This document shows, piece by piece, positions 1-5,951 of a stretch of 7,778 nucleotides of DNA. The notes beneath the pieces are model-generated. The model had not been told where the DNA came from and did not search any database. It worked only from the letters and a program-made list of their open reading frames with translations. The stretch is from assembly GCA_036521915.1 (NCBI GenBank), contig DATDGU010000249.1, positions 1 through 7,778 on the forward strand, read 5' to 3'. The stretch comes from PALSA-555 sp036521915 (GTDB lineage Bacteria > Actinomycetota > Acidimicrobiia > IMCC26256 > PALSA-555). The stretch's first letter is position 1, and every line of letters begins with the position of its first letter. The position numbers and the translations under genes are program-made.

Positions 1-1743
1 GACGGTGCGGGGATGGGACCAGCCGTGCCCCTCGCCGTCGTAGCGGTGCGACTCGACGGTGCCGCCGGCGGCGCGGATGGCCTCGACGCGCGCGTCGGCC
101 TGGTCCACCGGCACGACGCGGTCGTCGCGGCCGTGGAGCACGAGGACGGGGACGCGGATCGACGCGGCGTGCGTCGACGGTGAGCGCTCCCGGTAGCGGG
201 CCGCGTCGCGGGGCAGCACGCCGACGAGCCGGTCGAGGTAGCGCGACTCGAATCGGTGCGTCGTCGCGGCGAGCGCCGCGAGGTCGGTCACGCCGTACTG
301 GCTCACGGCGGCCTGCACGAGCTCGGGGTGACGGGCGCAGAGGAGGAGCGCGGTGAGGGCGCCGGCGCTGCCACCGCTCACCGCGACGCGGTCGGGGTCG
401 CACCACCCGCGGTCGCGCGCCGCGCGGATACCGGCCGCGACGTCCTCGACGTCGCGGCGGCCCCACTCGCCGGCGAGCGCCTGCGCGTACGCGCGGCCGG
501 ACCCGGTCGAACCGGCCGGGTTCGGTGCGAGCACCGCCCAGCCCCGGCTGGTGAAGTACGGCACGACGGGCCGCCAGGCCGCCGTCGCCTGGCCGGTCGG
601 GCCGCCGTGGATATCGACGAGCAGCGGCGGCCCGGCGCGGCTCGTCGGGCCGGCGGGCCGCCAGAGCAGCCCCGGGATGGTCGTCCCGTTCTCCGCCGGC
701 CACGTGACGGGCTCGGGCTCGGCGAGGCCGATCGCCTCGAATCCGCCGGCCGGGCCGCGCGCGATCACGCGTCGGCCGCCCGACCCGAGCACCGTGACGG
801 CGCTGGGTGTGCGCGCGCCGGAGCGCACCGCCACGATCCCTGCCGGACCCCAGTCGAGGCCGTGGTGCCAGCCGCGGGCACGTTCCTCGACGCCGCCGGC
901 TCGGACGACGACCAGGCGGCCGAAGCCGTCCTCGTTGCGCACCAGCGCCACGGCCGAACCGTCCGGCGACCAGGCGAACGACCGCTGGCCCGGACCCCAG
1001 GGCGGCTCGGCCTGCTCCTGCGGCTCGGGGAGGACGGGACGCGCGTCGCCGCCCTCGGGGTCGACCGTCCAGACGTTCCACCAGCCGTCGCGGTCGGTGA
1101 CGAAGCCGAGCCGGCGACCGTCGGGCGACCAGCGCGGCTGGCCGACCGCCTCGTCGTCGCTGCCGGCGACGACGCGCGCCGCGTGCCCGTCACGCTCGGC
1201 CACGACGATGCGGGACCCATCCCATGGCATGTTCGGGAGATCCCACTCGTGCCATGCGACGAGCCGCCCGTCGGGCGAGCAGGCCGGGTCCCACGCGTAG
1301 TCGGCGGTGCTGAGCGCCGTCGCGCCGCCCTCCCCGTCGAGTGGCGCGACCCGGACCTCGCAGCGGTCGTCGCCGTCGCGGATGAACGCCACCCACCCCG
1401 CAGACGGCGCCACCGCGGGCGCGGCGGCCCGCCCACCCTCCGCGAGCGTCCGGCTGACCGCACCGTCGCCCGCTACGAGGACGAGCCGGCCGTCGGCCGC
1501 GGCGACCACCAGGCGATCGGCGTCGACCCAGGTGTAGGCGCCGCCCCCGTAGGCGCCGACCGGCGCCACCGGCGTGTCCGCGGTCACGAGGACGGCCGGG
1601 CCCCCGTCGGCCGGGACCACGCGGACGTCGGCGCGGCCGTCGAAGGCGTCGACCCAGGCCAGGCGGCGGCCGTCCCGAGACCAGCGGGGCTCGCCGACCG
1701 TGCGGGAGCGAGCGAGCATGCCGGCCGTCACCGAAGGCCCCAC
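1..1743 (-). CDS. S9 family serine peptidase (prolyl oligopeptidase / acylaminoacyl-peptidase type), C-terminus cut off by window edge
   Basis: Cytoplasmic serine peptidase, probably cleaving short or N-blocked peptides; the substrate is not evident. I translated 581 codons from GTG at 1743; the frame is open at position 1. The N-terminal part (about 1-340) is a beta-propeller with PD40/WD40-like repeats, seen as recurring WSPDGRRL-type strings. The C-terminal part is an alpha/beta hydrolase: HGGP at 379-382, nucleophile Ser459 in SGGSAGA, Asp541 in HGRDDRVVP, and His573 in GEGHGW. The spacings (82 and 32) match the S9 family. Only the last few dozen residues should be missing. No signal peptide or membrane segment is seen. 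ATG at 1719 and GTG at 1731 are alternative starts. I prefer 1743 because the extra residues (VGPSVTAG) resemble the conserved N-terminal segment of S9 propeller proteins as I remember it, and a -10 element lies 9 bases upstream. It is divergent from the glycosyltransferase gene. Confidence 0.93.
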   Translation of the reverse strand, partial: MGPSVTAGMLARSRTVGEPRWSRDGRRLAWVDAFDGRADVRVVPADGGPAVLVTADTPVAPVGAYGGGAYTWVDADRLVVAAADGRLVLVAGDGAVSRTLAEGGRAAAPAVAPSAGWVAFIRDGDDRCEVRVAPLDGEGGATALSTADYAWDPACSPDGRLVAWHEWDLPNMPWDGSRIVVAERDGHAARVVAGSDDEAVGQPRWSPDGRRLGFVTDRDGWWNVWTVDPEGGDARPVLPEPQEQAEPPWGPGQRSFAWSPDGSAVALVRNEDGFGRLVVVRAGGVEERARGWHHGLDWGPAGIVAVRSGARTPSAVTVLGSGGRRVIARGPAGGFEAIGLAEPEPVTWPAENGTTIPGLLWRPAGPTSRAGPPLLVDIHGGPTGQATAAWRPVVPYFTSRGWAVLAPNPAGSTGSGRAYAQALAGEWGRRDVEDVAAGIRAARDRGWCDPDRVAVSGGSAGALTALLLCARHPELVQAAVSQYGVTDLAALAATTHRFESRYLDRLVGVLPRDAARYRERSPSTHAASIRVPVLVLHGRDDRVVPVDQADARVEAIRAAGGTVESHRYDGEGHGWSHPRTV

Positions 1744-1752
1744 AGGAGTGCG

Positions 1753-1758
1753 ACGGTA
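1753..1758 (-). promoter_or_regulatory. Putative -10 element (TACCGT) for the S9 peptidase
   Basis: On the minus strand, TACCGT fits the TANNNT consensus and ends 9 bases before GTG at 1743. That places the expected transcription start at or next to the start codon, so the mRNA may be leaderless. No Shine-Dalgarno sequence is seen and no good -35 box lies upstream. Inference from spacing only. Confidence 0.4.
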
Positions 1759-1767
1759 GGCGGCCGA

Positions 1768-1773
1768 TAGGCT
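1768..1773 (+). promoter_or_regulatory. Putative -10 element (TAGGCT) for the glycosyltransferase cassette
   Basis: TAGGCT fits TANNNT and lies 9 bases upstream of the ATG at 1783. The bases between (cgccccctc) hold no ribosome binding site, so a leaderless or near-leaderless transcript is likely. The element is 9 bases from the opposite-strand -10 of the peptidase gene, so the two divergent promoters probably interfere or are co-regulated. No convincing -35 box is visible. Confidence 0.42.
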
Positions 1774-1782
1774 CGCCCCCTC

Positions 1783-3051
1783 ATGCCCGCCCCGGAACGC
1801 CTGCGCGTTGCGTATCTCGTCTACCGGGGCAATCCCCACTGCGGCGGGCAGGGCATCTACACCCGGGAGCTGGTCCGGGAGCTCACCGAGCTCGGCCACG
1901 ACGTCACCGTCCTCGCCGGCCCGCCCTACCCCGAGCTGGGCGACCCGAGCCGCCTCGTCCGGGTGCCGAGCCTCGACCTCTACCGGGCGTCGAACCCCTT
2001 CCGGGTCCCCTGGCCCCACGAGCTGCGCACCACGATCGACGTGCGGGAGTTCGCCATCATGTGCGCCGCCGGGTTCCCCGAGCCGTACACGTTCAGCCTC
2101 CGGGCCCGGCGGCTGCTCGCCGGTCGCCGAGCCGACTTCGACCTCGTGCACGACAACCAGTGCCTCGGGCGCGGGCTCGTGACGATGATGGAGCAGGACG
2201 GCTGGCCGGTGCTCGCCACCCTGCACCACCCGATCACGGTGGACCGCGACCTCGACCTCGCGCACGCCCGCGGGCCGTGGCGCCGGGCGACGCTGCACCG
2301 CTGGTACGGGTTCCTGCGCATGCAGATGGACGTCGCGCGGCGCATCCCGCGTCTCGTCACCGTGTCGGAGTCGTCGAAGGGCGACATCTCGGACCAGATG
2401 GGCGTCGACCCGGCGCGTCTGCACGTGGTCCCCGTCGGCGTCGACCCCCGCGTGTTCCGGCCGATCCCCACGATCGCCCGAGTACCCGGGCGCATCATGA
2501 CCACGGCGAGCGCCGACGTCCCGATGAAGGGCCTGATCCACCTCCTGGACGGGCTGGCGAAGCTGCGGACCGAGCGCGACGACGCGCACCTCGTGGTCAT
2601 CGGCCGCCCGAAGCCCAAGAGCGCCATTCCCCGGCGGATCGAGCAGCTGGGCCTCGGCGGCGCCGTCACGTTCGTGAGCGGCGTGACGACGGAGGCCATT
2701 GTCGAGCGGTACGCGCAGGCCCAGGTGGCGTGCGTGCCGTCCCTCTACGAGGGCTTCTCGCTCCCGGCCATCGAGGCGATGGCCTGCGCGGTCCCGGTCG
2801 TCGGCACGACCGGCGGCGCGGTGCCCGAGGTGATCGGCCGCGACGGCGACACCGGCCTCCTCGTCCCGCCCGCTGACCCGTCGGCGCTCGCCGCGGCGCT
2901 CGGCCGAGCCCTCGACGATGGCGCCCTCCGCGAGCGGATCGGCCAGGCCGGGCGCACCCGGGTGCTGGAGCGCTTCACGTGGCGCCGCACGGCCGAGGGG
3001 ACCCTCGAGCAGTACCGGGCGCTCCTCGAGGAGCACGCCGCGCCGTGCTGA
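1783..3051 (+). CDS. Glycosyltransferase family 4 (GT-B fold), first gene of a three-gene cassette
   Basis: A 422-residue retaining GT-B glycosyltransferase expected to move a sugar from a nucleotide-sugar donor to an unknown acceptor at the cytoplasmic side. The N-terminal domain begins VAYLVYRGNP and has the glycine-rich GGQGIYTREL segment (21-30) typical of GT4 acceptor domains. The C-terminal Glycos_transf_1 domain starts near VPVGVDPRVFRP (216-227) and holds the donor-site signature, Glu323-x7-Glu331 in EGFSLPAIE, followed by a G-rich loop (VGTTGGAVPEVIG). Length is normal for the family, and no membrane segment is seen. The ATG at 1783 is the first plausible start after the divergent spacer. 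Its stop overlaps the next gene by 7 bases, which suggests translational coupling. Donor and acceptor cannot be read from sequence; the methyltransferase and toroid partners suggest a dedicated glycoconjugate rather than general cell-wall work. Confidence 0.93.
   Translation: MPAPERLRVAYLVYRGNPHCGGQGIYTRELVRELTELGHDVTVLAGPPYPELGDPSRLVRVPSLDLYRASNPFRVPWPHELRTTIDVREFAIMCAAGFPEPYTFSLRARRLLAGRRADFDLVHDNQCLGRGLVTMMEQDGWPVLATLHHPITVDRDLDLAHARGPWRRATLHRWYGFLRMQMDVARRIPRLVTVSESSKGDISDQMGVDPARLHVVPVGVDPRVFRPIPTIARVPGRIMTTASADVPMKGLIHLLDGLAKLRTERDDAHLVVIGRPKPKSAIPRRIEQLGLGGAVTFVSGVTTEAIVERYAQAQVACVPSLYEGFSLPAIEAMACAVPVVGTTGGAVPEVIGRDGDTGLLVPPADPSALAAALGRALDDGALRERIGQAGRTRVLERFTWRRTAEGTLEQYRALLEEHAAPC
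3028..3033 (+). promoter_or_regulatory. Ribosome binding site GAGGAG for the cassette methyltransferase
   Basis: GAGGAG lies inside the end of the glycosyltransferase gene, 11 bases before GTG at 3045. The spacing is a little long. Still, it supports GTG at 3045 over the far upstream ATG at 2979, which would overlap the glycosyltransferase by more than 70 bases. Confidence 0.5.
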
Positions 3052-3764
3052 CCGTCGACTTCGACCGCCTCGCGGTCCGCCCCGGCTCCCGGGTGCTCGA
3101 CCTGGGCTGCGGTGGCGGCCGGCACGCGTTCGCCGCGTGGCGCCGCGGTGGGGTCGTCGTGGCGCTCGACCGCTCGGAGGGCGAGCTGAAGGACGCGCGC
3201 GCCGTCGTCGGCGGGATGCTCGCCGCGGGCGAGCTGGCCGACGGGGCGCCCGGCGGGGTCGTGAACGGGGACGCGCTCGCGCTGCCGCTTCCCGACGGCG
3301 CGTTCGACGCGGTGATCGCCTCCGAGGTCCTCGAGCACGTATGGGACGACGCGGGCGCGCTACGCGAGCTGGTGCGGGTGCTGCGCCCCGGCGGGCGACT
3401 CGCGGTGACCGTGCCAACCCGCTGGCCCGAGCGCATGTGCTGGGCGCTCGACTACCGATACCACGACACGCCCGGCGGGCACGTGCGCATCTACCACCAG
3501 CACGAGCTCGAGGCGAAGGTCGAGGCGGCCGGGTGCTGGCTGCGCGGATCGCACCACGCGCACGCGCTGCACTCCCCGTACTGGTGGCTCAAGTGCGCGA
3601 CCGGGGTGCACCGCGTGGACCCGCCCTGGGCGGTGCGCCGCTACCACGACGTGCTCGCGCGCCAGATCGCGGGCCGGGCGCCGCTGCTCGCCTCCCTCGA
3701 GCGGGCGCTCAACCCCGTGCTCGGCAAGAGCCTCGTCGTTTACGGGCAGCGGTGCGAGCCGTGA
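3045..3764 (+). CDS. Class I SAM-dependent methyltransferase (Methyltransf_11 type), second cassette gene
   Basis: A 239-residue Rossmann-fold methyltransferase. Motif I is VLDLGCGGG (17-25), with acidic Asp42 closing strand 2 for the ribose of SAM. Asp76 lies in NGDALALPLPDGAFD, followed by EVLEH (94-98) and the post-motif LRPGGRLAVTVP. Beyond the core, residues 126-184 are rich in Trp, His and Tyr (for example HALHSPYWWLKC ending at 184). That is not part of the generic fold and probably forms the substrate pocket. The GTG start overlaps the end of the glycosyltransferase gene (GTGCTGA), and the gene ends in a GTGA overlap with the next, so the three are very likely co-translated. The target atom is unknown; methylation of a sugar hydroxyl or carboxylate made by the glycosyltransferase is a reasonable inference. 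GTG at 3045 is preferred over ATG at 2979 because of the RBS and minimal overlap. Confidence 0.88.
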   Translation: MLTVDFDRLAVRPGSRVLDLGCGGGRHAFAAWRRGGVVVALDRSEGELKDARAVVGGMLAAGELADGAPGGVVNGDALALPLPDGAFDAVIASEVLEHVWDDAGALRELVRVLRPGGRLAVTVPTRWPERMCWALDYRYHDTPGGHVRIYHQHELEAKVEAAGCWLRGSHHAHALHSPYWWLKCATGVHRVDPPWAVRRYHDVLARQIAGRAPLLASLERALNPVLGKSLVVYGQRCEP

Positions 3765-4879
3765 GCCCACGCCCGCCCCTCCCCGCCATCGAGGGGGTCG
3801 TCAGCGTCGGCGACATCAGCGCGACCGTCGACGCCATCGCCGCCATCCAGCAGCCCGACGGCAACATCCCGTGGAGCCCCGGGGACCACACCGACCCGTG
3901 GAACCTGATCGAGGCGGCTATGGCCCTCGACGTCGGCTACCGGCACACCGCGGCGGAGCGGGCCTACGATTGGCTGCGCCAGATGCAACGCCCGGACGGG
4001 TGCTGGCACGCCTACTACGTGGGCCGCGCCGTGAAGGACGCGGCGCTCGACACCAACGTCACCTGCTACATCGCCAACGGCGTCTGGCACCACTACCTGG
4101 CCACGGGCGACACGGCGTTCCTCGAGGAGTTCTGGCCGGTGGTCGAGGCCGCGATCGACTTCGCGCTCGGCCAGCAGGCCGAGACCGGCGAGGTGGCCTG
4201 GCGCGGCGACCGGCCGGCCGACGGCGCGCTCCTCACGGGCTCGTCGAGCATCCACGCCAGCGTGCGCTGCGCGATCGCGATCGCCGAGCGCCTCGGCCAC
4301 GAGCGGCCCGACTGGGAGCTGTCCCTCGGGGCGCTCGCCATCGCCGTCGCGCACCGGCCCGACGCGTTCCTCGACAAGGCCCGCTGGGCGATGGACTGGT
4401 ACTACCCGGTCCTCGGCGGTGTCCTCCGCGGCCGCTCCGCCCACGCCCGCGTCGCCGCCTTCTGGGACACGTTCGTGGTCGAGGGGCGGGGCGTGCGCTG
4501 CGTCTCCGACCGGCCCTGGGTGACCGCCGCGGAGACGTGCGAGCTCGTCATGGCGCTCGACGCCATCGGGGCCGACACCAAGGCCCGCCAGCTCTTCGGC
4601 TGGGTGCAGTTCCTGCGCGCCGACGGCGGCGGCTACTGGACCGGCGCCAACTTCGACGACGAGCGCTTCGACGCCGACGGCGAGCTGTTCCCGGTCGAGC
4701 AGCCGAGCTGGAACTCGGCCGCGGTCGTGCTCGCCGCGAACGCCCTCGGCGGGTCCGGGCCGACCGCCGGCCTGTTCCGCGGGGAGGGGCTGCCCGCCGG
4801 GCTCGCCGCCGACGAGCTCATCGAGGCCGGCGCGGAGATCGAGCGTGAGCTCGCGACCCGCCGGCCCCGCCCCGACTGA
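3761..4879 (+). CDS. Alpha/alpha-toroid protein (prenyltransferase/squalene-cyclase-repeat-like, possibly glycosidase-like), third cassette gene
   Basis: A 372-residue soluble protein of unproven function. It has QW-like repeats: QQPDGNIPW (30-38), MQRPDGCW (75-82), QQAETGEVAW (138-147) and VQFLRADGGGYW (282-293). These are typical of helical toroids in terpene cyclases and protein prenyltransferases, and similar proteins tend to be labelled prenyltransferase. However, I find no DxDD cyclase acid motif. Residues 112-134, with YLATGD, FL and WP, read like the (alpha/alpha)6 barrels of GH15-type glycosidases. Conserved-looking polar patches are DHTDPWN (42-48) and DTN (97-99). It may therefore act on a glycan or glycolipid rather than an isoprenoid. 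The start is GTG at 3761, overlapping the previous stop as GTGA; GTG at 3752 is also in frame. No strong RBS is seen, fitting translational coupling. The stop is one base from the stop of the convergent gene. Confidence 0.85.
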   Translation: MSPRPPLPAIEGVVSVGDISATVDAIAAIQQPDGNIPWSPGDHTDPWNLIEAAMALDVGYRHTAAERAYDWLRQMQRPDGCWHAYYVGRAVKDAALDTNVTCYIANGVWHHYLATGDTAFLEEFWPVVEAAIDFALGQQAETGEVAWRGDRPADGALLTGSSSIHASVRCAIAIAERLGHERPDWELSLGALAIAVAHRPDAFLDKARWAMDWYYPVLGGVLRGRSAHARVAAFWDTFVVEGRGVRCVSDRPWVTAAETCELVMALDAIGADTKARQLFGWVQFLRADGGGYWTGANFDDERFDADGELFPVEQPSWNSAAVVLAANALGGSGPTAGLFRGEGLPAGLAADELIEAGAEIERELATRRPRPD

Positions 4880-4880
4880 G

Positions 4881-5492
4881 TCAGCGCCGCAGCACGCGCA
4901 GCGACCCGGTCGTGGACGCCGGCACGAACCCGTCGGCCACGGCCCGCTGCCACACGCGGAACGGCGCCTGTCCCCCCTCGGCGGGGTCCTCGAACACGTC
5001 GTGGAACACGAGCTGGCCTCCGGGCGCGACGTGCGGGCCCCAGGTCTCGTAGTCGGCGAGCGCGACCTCGTAGGCGTGGCCGCCGTCGATGAAGAGGAGG
5101 CCGAGCGGCGTCGCCCAGTGACGGCCGACGGTCGGCGAGTCCCCGACGACGGCGACGACGACGTCCTCGAGCCCGGCGGCGGCGATCGTGCGACGGAACC
5201 ACGGCAGCGTGTCGAGCCGGCCCGTCGCCGGGTCGACGAGGCCCTCGTCGTGCCAGACCCAGCCGGGCTGGTTCTCCTCGGACCCGCGGTGATGGTCGAC
5301 CGTGTAGGCGACGGTCCCACCGGCGCGTGCCGCCGCGCCGAGGTAGATCGCCGACTTGCCGCAGTAGGTGCCGATCTCGAGCAGCGGGCCGACCGGCGCC
5401 GCGGCGCGGCCGGCGTCGTGGAGGGCGACGCCCTCCTCGTCGGGCATGAACCCGATCGCGGCGCGGGCGTGCTCGAGGAGGGTCGGGTCCAT
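4881..5492 (-). CDS. Class I SAM-dependent methyltransferase (Methyltransf_24 type)
   Basis: A 203-residue methyltransferase unrelated in detail to the one at 3045-3764. Motif I is LLEIGTYCGKSAIYL (37-51). Asp66 in YTVDHH is the likely ribose-binding acid. LLFIDGGHAYE (132-142), then ADYETWGPHVAPGGQLVFHD (146-165), is the hallmark of the Methyltransf_24 family, related to catechol-O-methyltransferase-like enzymes and often found in glycan and natural-product clusters. Asp136 and Asp165 are where this family may hold a metal (family knowledge). The start is uncertain: ATG at 5492 is used here, while GTG at 5504 would add four residues, and neither has a clear RBS. It is convergent with the toroid gene, their stop codons separated by one base, and divergent from the epoxide hydrolase. 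It could decorate the cassette's product, but strand and promoter are separate. Confidence 0.9.
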   Translation of the reverse strand: MDPTLLEHARAAIGFMPDEEGVALHDAGRAAAPVGPLLEIGTYCGKSAIYLGAAARAGGTVAYTVDHHRGSEENQPGWVWHDEGLVDPATGRLDTLPWFRRTIAAAGLEDVVVAVVGDSPTVGRHWATPLGLLFIDGGHAYEVALADYETWGPHVAPGGQLVFHDVFEDPAEGGQAPFRVWQRAVADGFVPASTTGSLRVLRR

Positions 5493-5527
5493 CGGGGCGT
5501 CCACGGTACCGGCCGGGGCCGGGCTGC

Positions 5528-5533
5528 TACGTT
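5528..5533 (+). promoter_or_regulatory. Putative -10 element (TACGTT) for the epoxide hydrolase gene
   Basis: TACGTT fits TANNNT. A start point about 7 bases downstream would leave a short leader holding the strong Shine-Dalgarno at 5550-5558. The overlapping minus-strand sequence TAGCAG (5524-5529) is a poorer match that could serve the divergent methyltransferase. Confidence 0.4.
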
Positions 5534-5549
5534 CCGCGCGCCGACCGAC

Positions 5550-5558
5550 GAGGAGGGA
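5550..5558 (+). promoter_or_regulatory. Strong Shine-Dalgarno (GAGGAGGGA) deciding the epoxide hydrolase start
   Basis: The GGAGG core ends 6 bases before ATG at 5563. It fixes this start within a frame that stays open much further upstream, and contrasts with the RBS-free starts of the dehydrogenase and glycosyltransferase. Confidence 0.8.
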
Positions 5559-5562
5559 CGCT

Positions 5563-5931
5563 ATGAGCGCCGGGGACGTCGTCAACCAGCTGATCCGGGC
5601 CAACGAGGCGCGCGACATCGACGCCCTCTGCGCCGTGCTCACCGACGACTGCGAGTACGAGAACGTCGGCATGGGCGTCTGCCACGGGCCCGACGAGGTG
5701 CGCGCGCTGCTCGGCGCCTTCTTCGCCAGCGCGGAGCGCATGGCGTGGGACGTGCTCGCCCAGCTCGAGCAGGACAGCACCGTGATGAACGAGCGGGTCG
5801 ACCACTTCTTCCTGCCCGGCGGCAAGCAGGTCGACGTGCGGGTGGCGGGCTACTTCGAGGTGGTCGGCAACAAGGTGCGCCGCTGGCGCGACTACTTCGA
5901 CACCGGCCCGATGCTCAGCGCCCTCGCCTGA
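5563..5931 (+). CDS. Limonene-1,2-epoxide hydrolase family protein (NTF2-like/SnoaL-like fold)
   Basis: A 122-residue cytoplasmic cone-shaped alpha+beta protein. The characterised family opens epoxides by adding water through an Asp-Arg-Asp triad plus Tyr and Asn that position the water. All five are visible: Tyr32 and Asn34 in EYENVG, Arg78 and Asp80 in NERVDHF, and Asp110 in RWRDYFD. Relative to the Rhodococcus erythropolis enzyme (Tyr53, Asn55, Arg99, Asp101, Asp132, from memory) the offset is 21 for the first four and 22 for the last. This argues for a true epoxide hydrolase rather than a generic SnoaL-like or ketosteroid isomerase-like protein. It is shorter at the N-terminus than that enzyme. 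The ATG is set by the RBS at 5550-5558. The substrate is unknown; actinobacterial relatives include proteins linked to steroid or lipid epoxides. The gene is convergent with the dehydrogenase, with a 16-base gap. Confidence 0.88.
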   Translation: MSAGDVVNQLIRANEARDIDALCAVLTDDCEYENVGMGVCHGPDEVRALLGAFFASAERMAWDVLAQLEQDSTVMNERVDHFFLPGGKQVDVRVAGYFEVVGNKVRRWRDYFDTGPMLSALA

Positions 5932-5951
5932 GCGAGCGCCCCGGCGCTCAG
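5913..5951. terminator. Possible bidirectional hairpin terminator between the epoxide hydrolase and dehydrogenase
   Basis: A GC-only inverted repeat, GAGCGC (5934-5939) CCCG GCGCTC (5944-5949), occupies the gap between convergent stops. The sequence CTGAGC (5928-5933) can also pair with GCTCAG either upstream (5913-5918) or downstream (5946-5951), giving mutually exclusive folds. There is no U-tract on either strand, so this is not a canonical intrinsic terminator. Position and symmetry fit a U-less actinobacterial terminator for both genes. Confidence 0.4.

Noticed and set aside
256..1770. Plus-strand open frame of 504 codons
   Set aside because: Arg/Ala/Gly-rich low-complexity shadow of the S9 peptidase, which has complete catalytic motifs on the opposite strand.
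1980..2699. Minus-strand open frame of 239 codons inside the glycosyltransferase
   Set aside because: Arg/Ser/Thr-rich shadow of the conserved GT4 gene, with no RBS or domain.
2918..3760. Upstream extension of the toroid frame to give a 653-residue protein
   Set aside because: The extra 281 residues are an Arg/Ala/Gly shadow of the glycosyltransferase and methyltransferase; recognisable sequence begins only after GTG 3761.
3740..5320. Minus-strand open frame of 526 codons
   Set aside because: Antisense to the toroid gene and out of frame with the Methyltransf_24 gene; composition is typical of a GC-rich shadow.
5493..5825. Upstream extension of the second methyltransferase to 314 residues
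   Set aside because: It would lie antisense across the epoxide hydrolase; the extra residues have no methyltransferase content.
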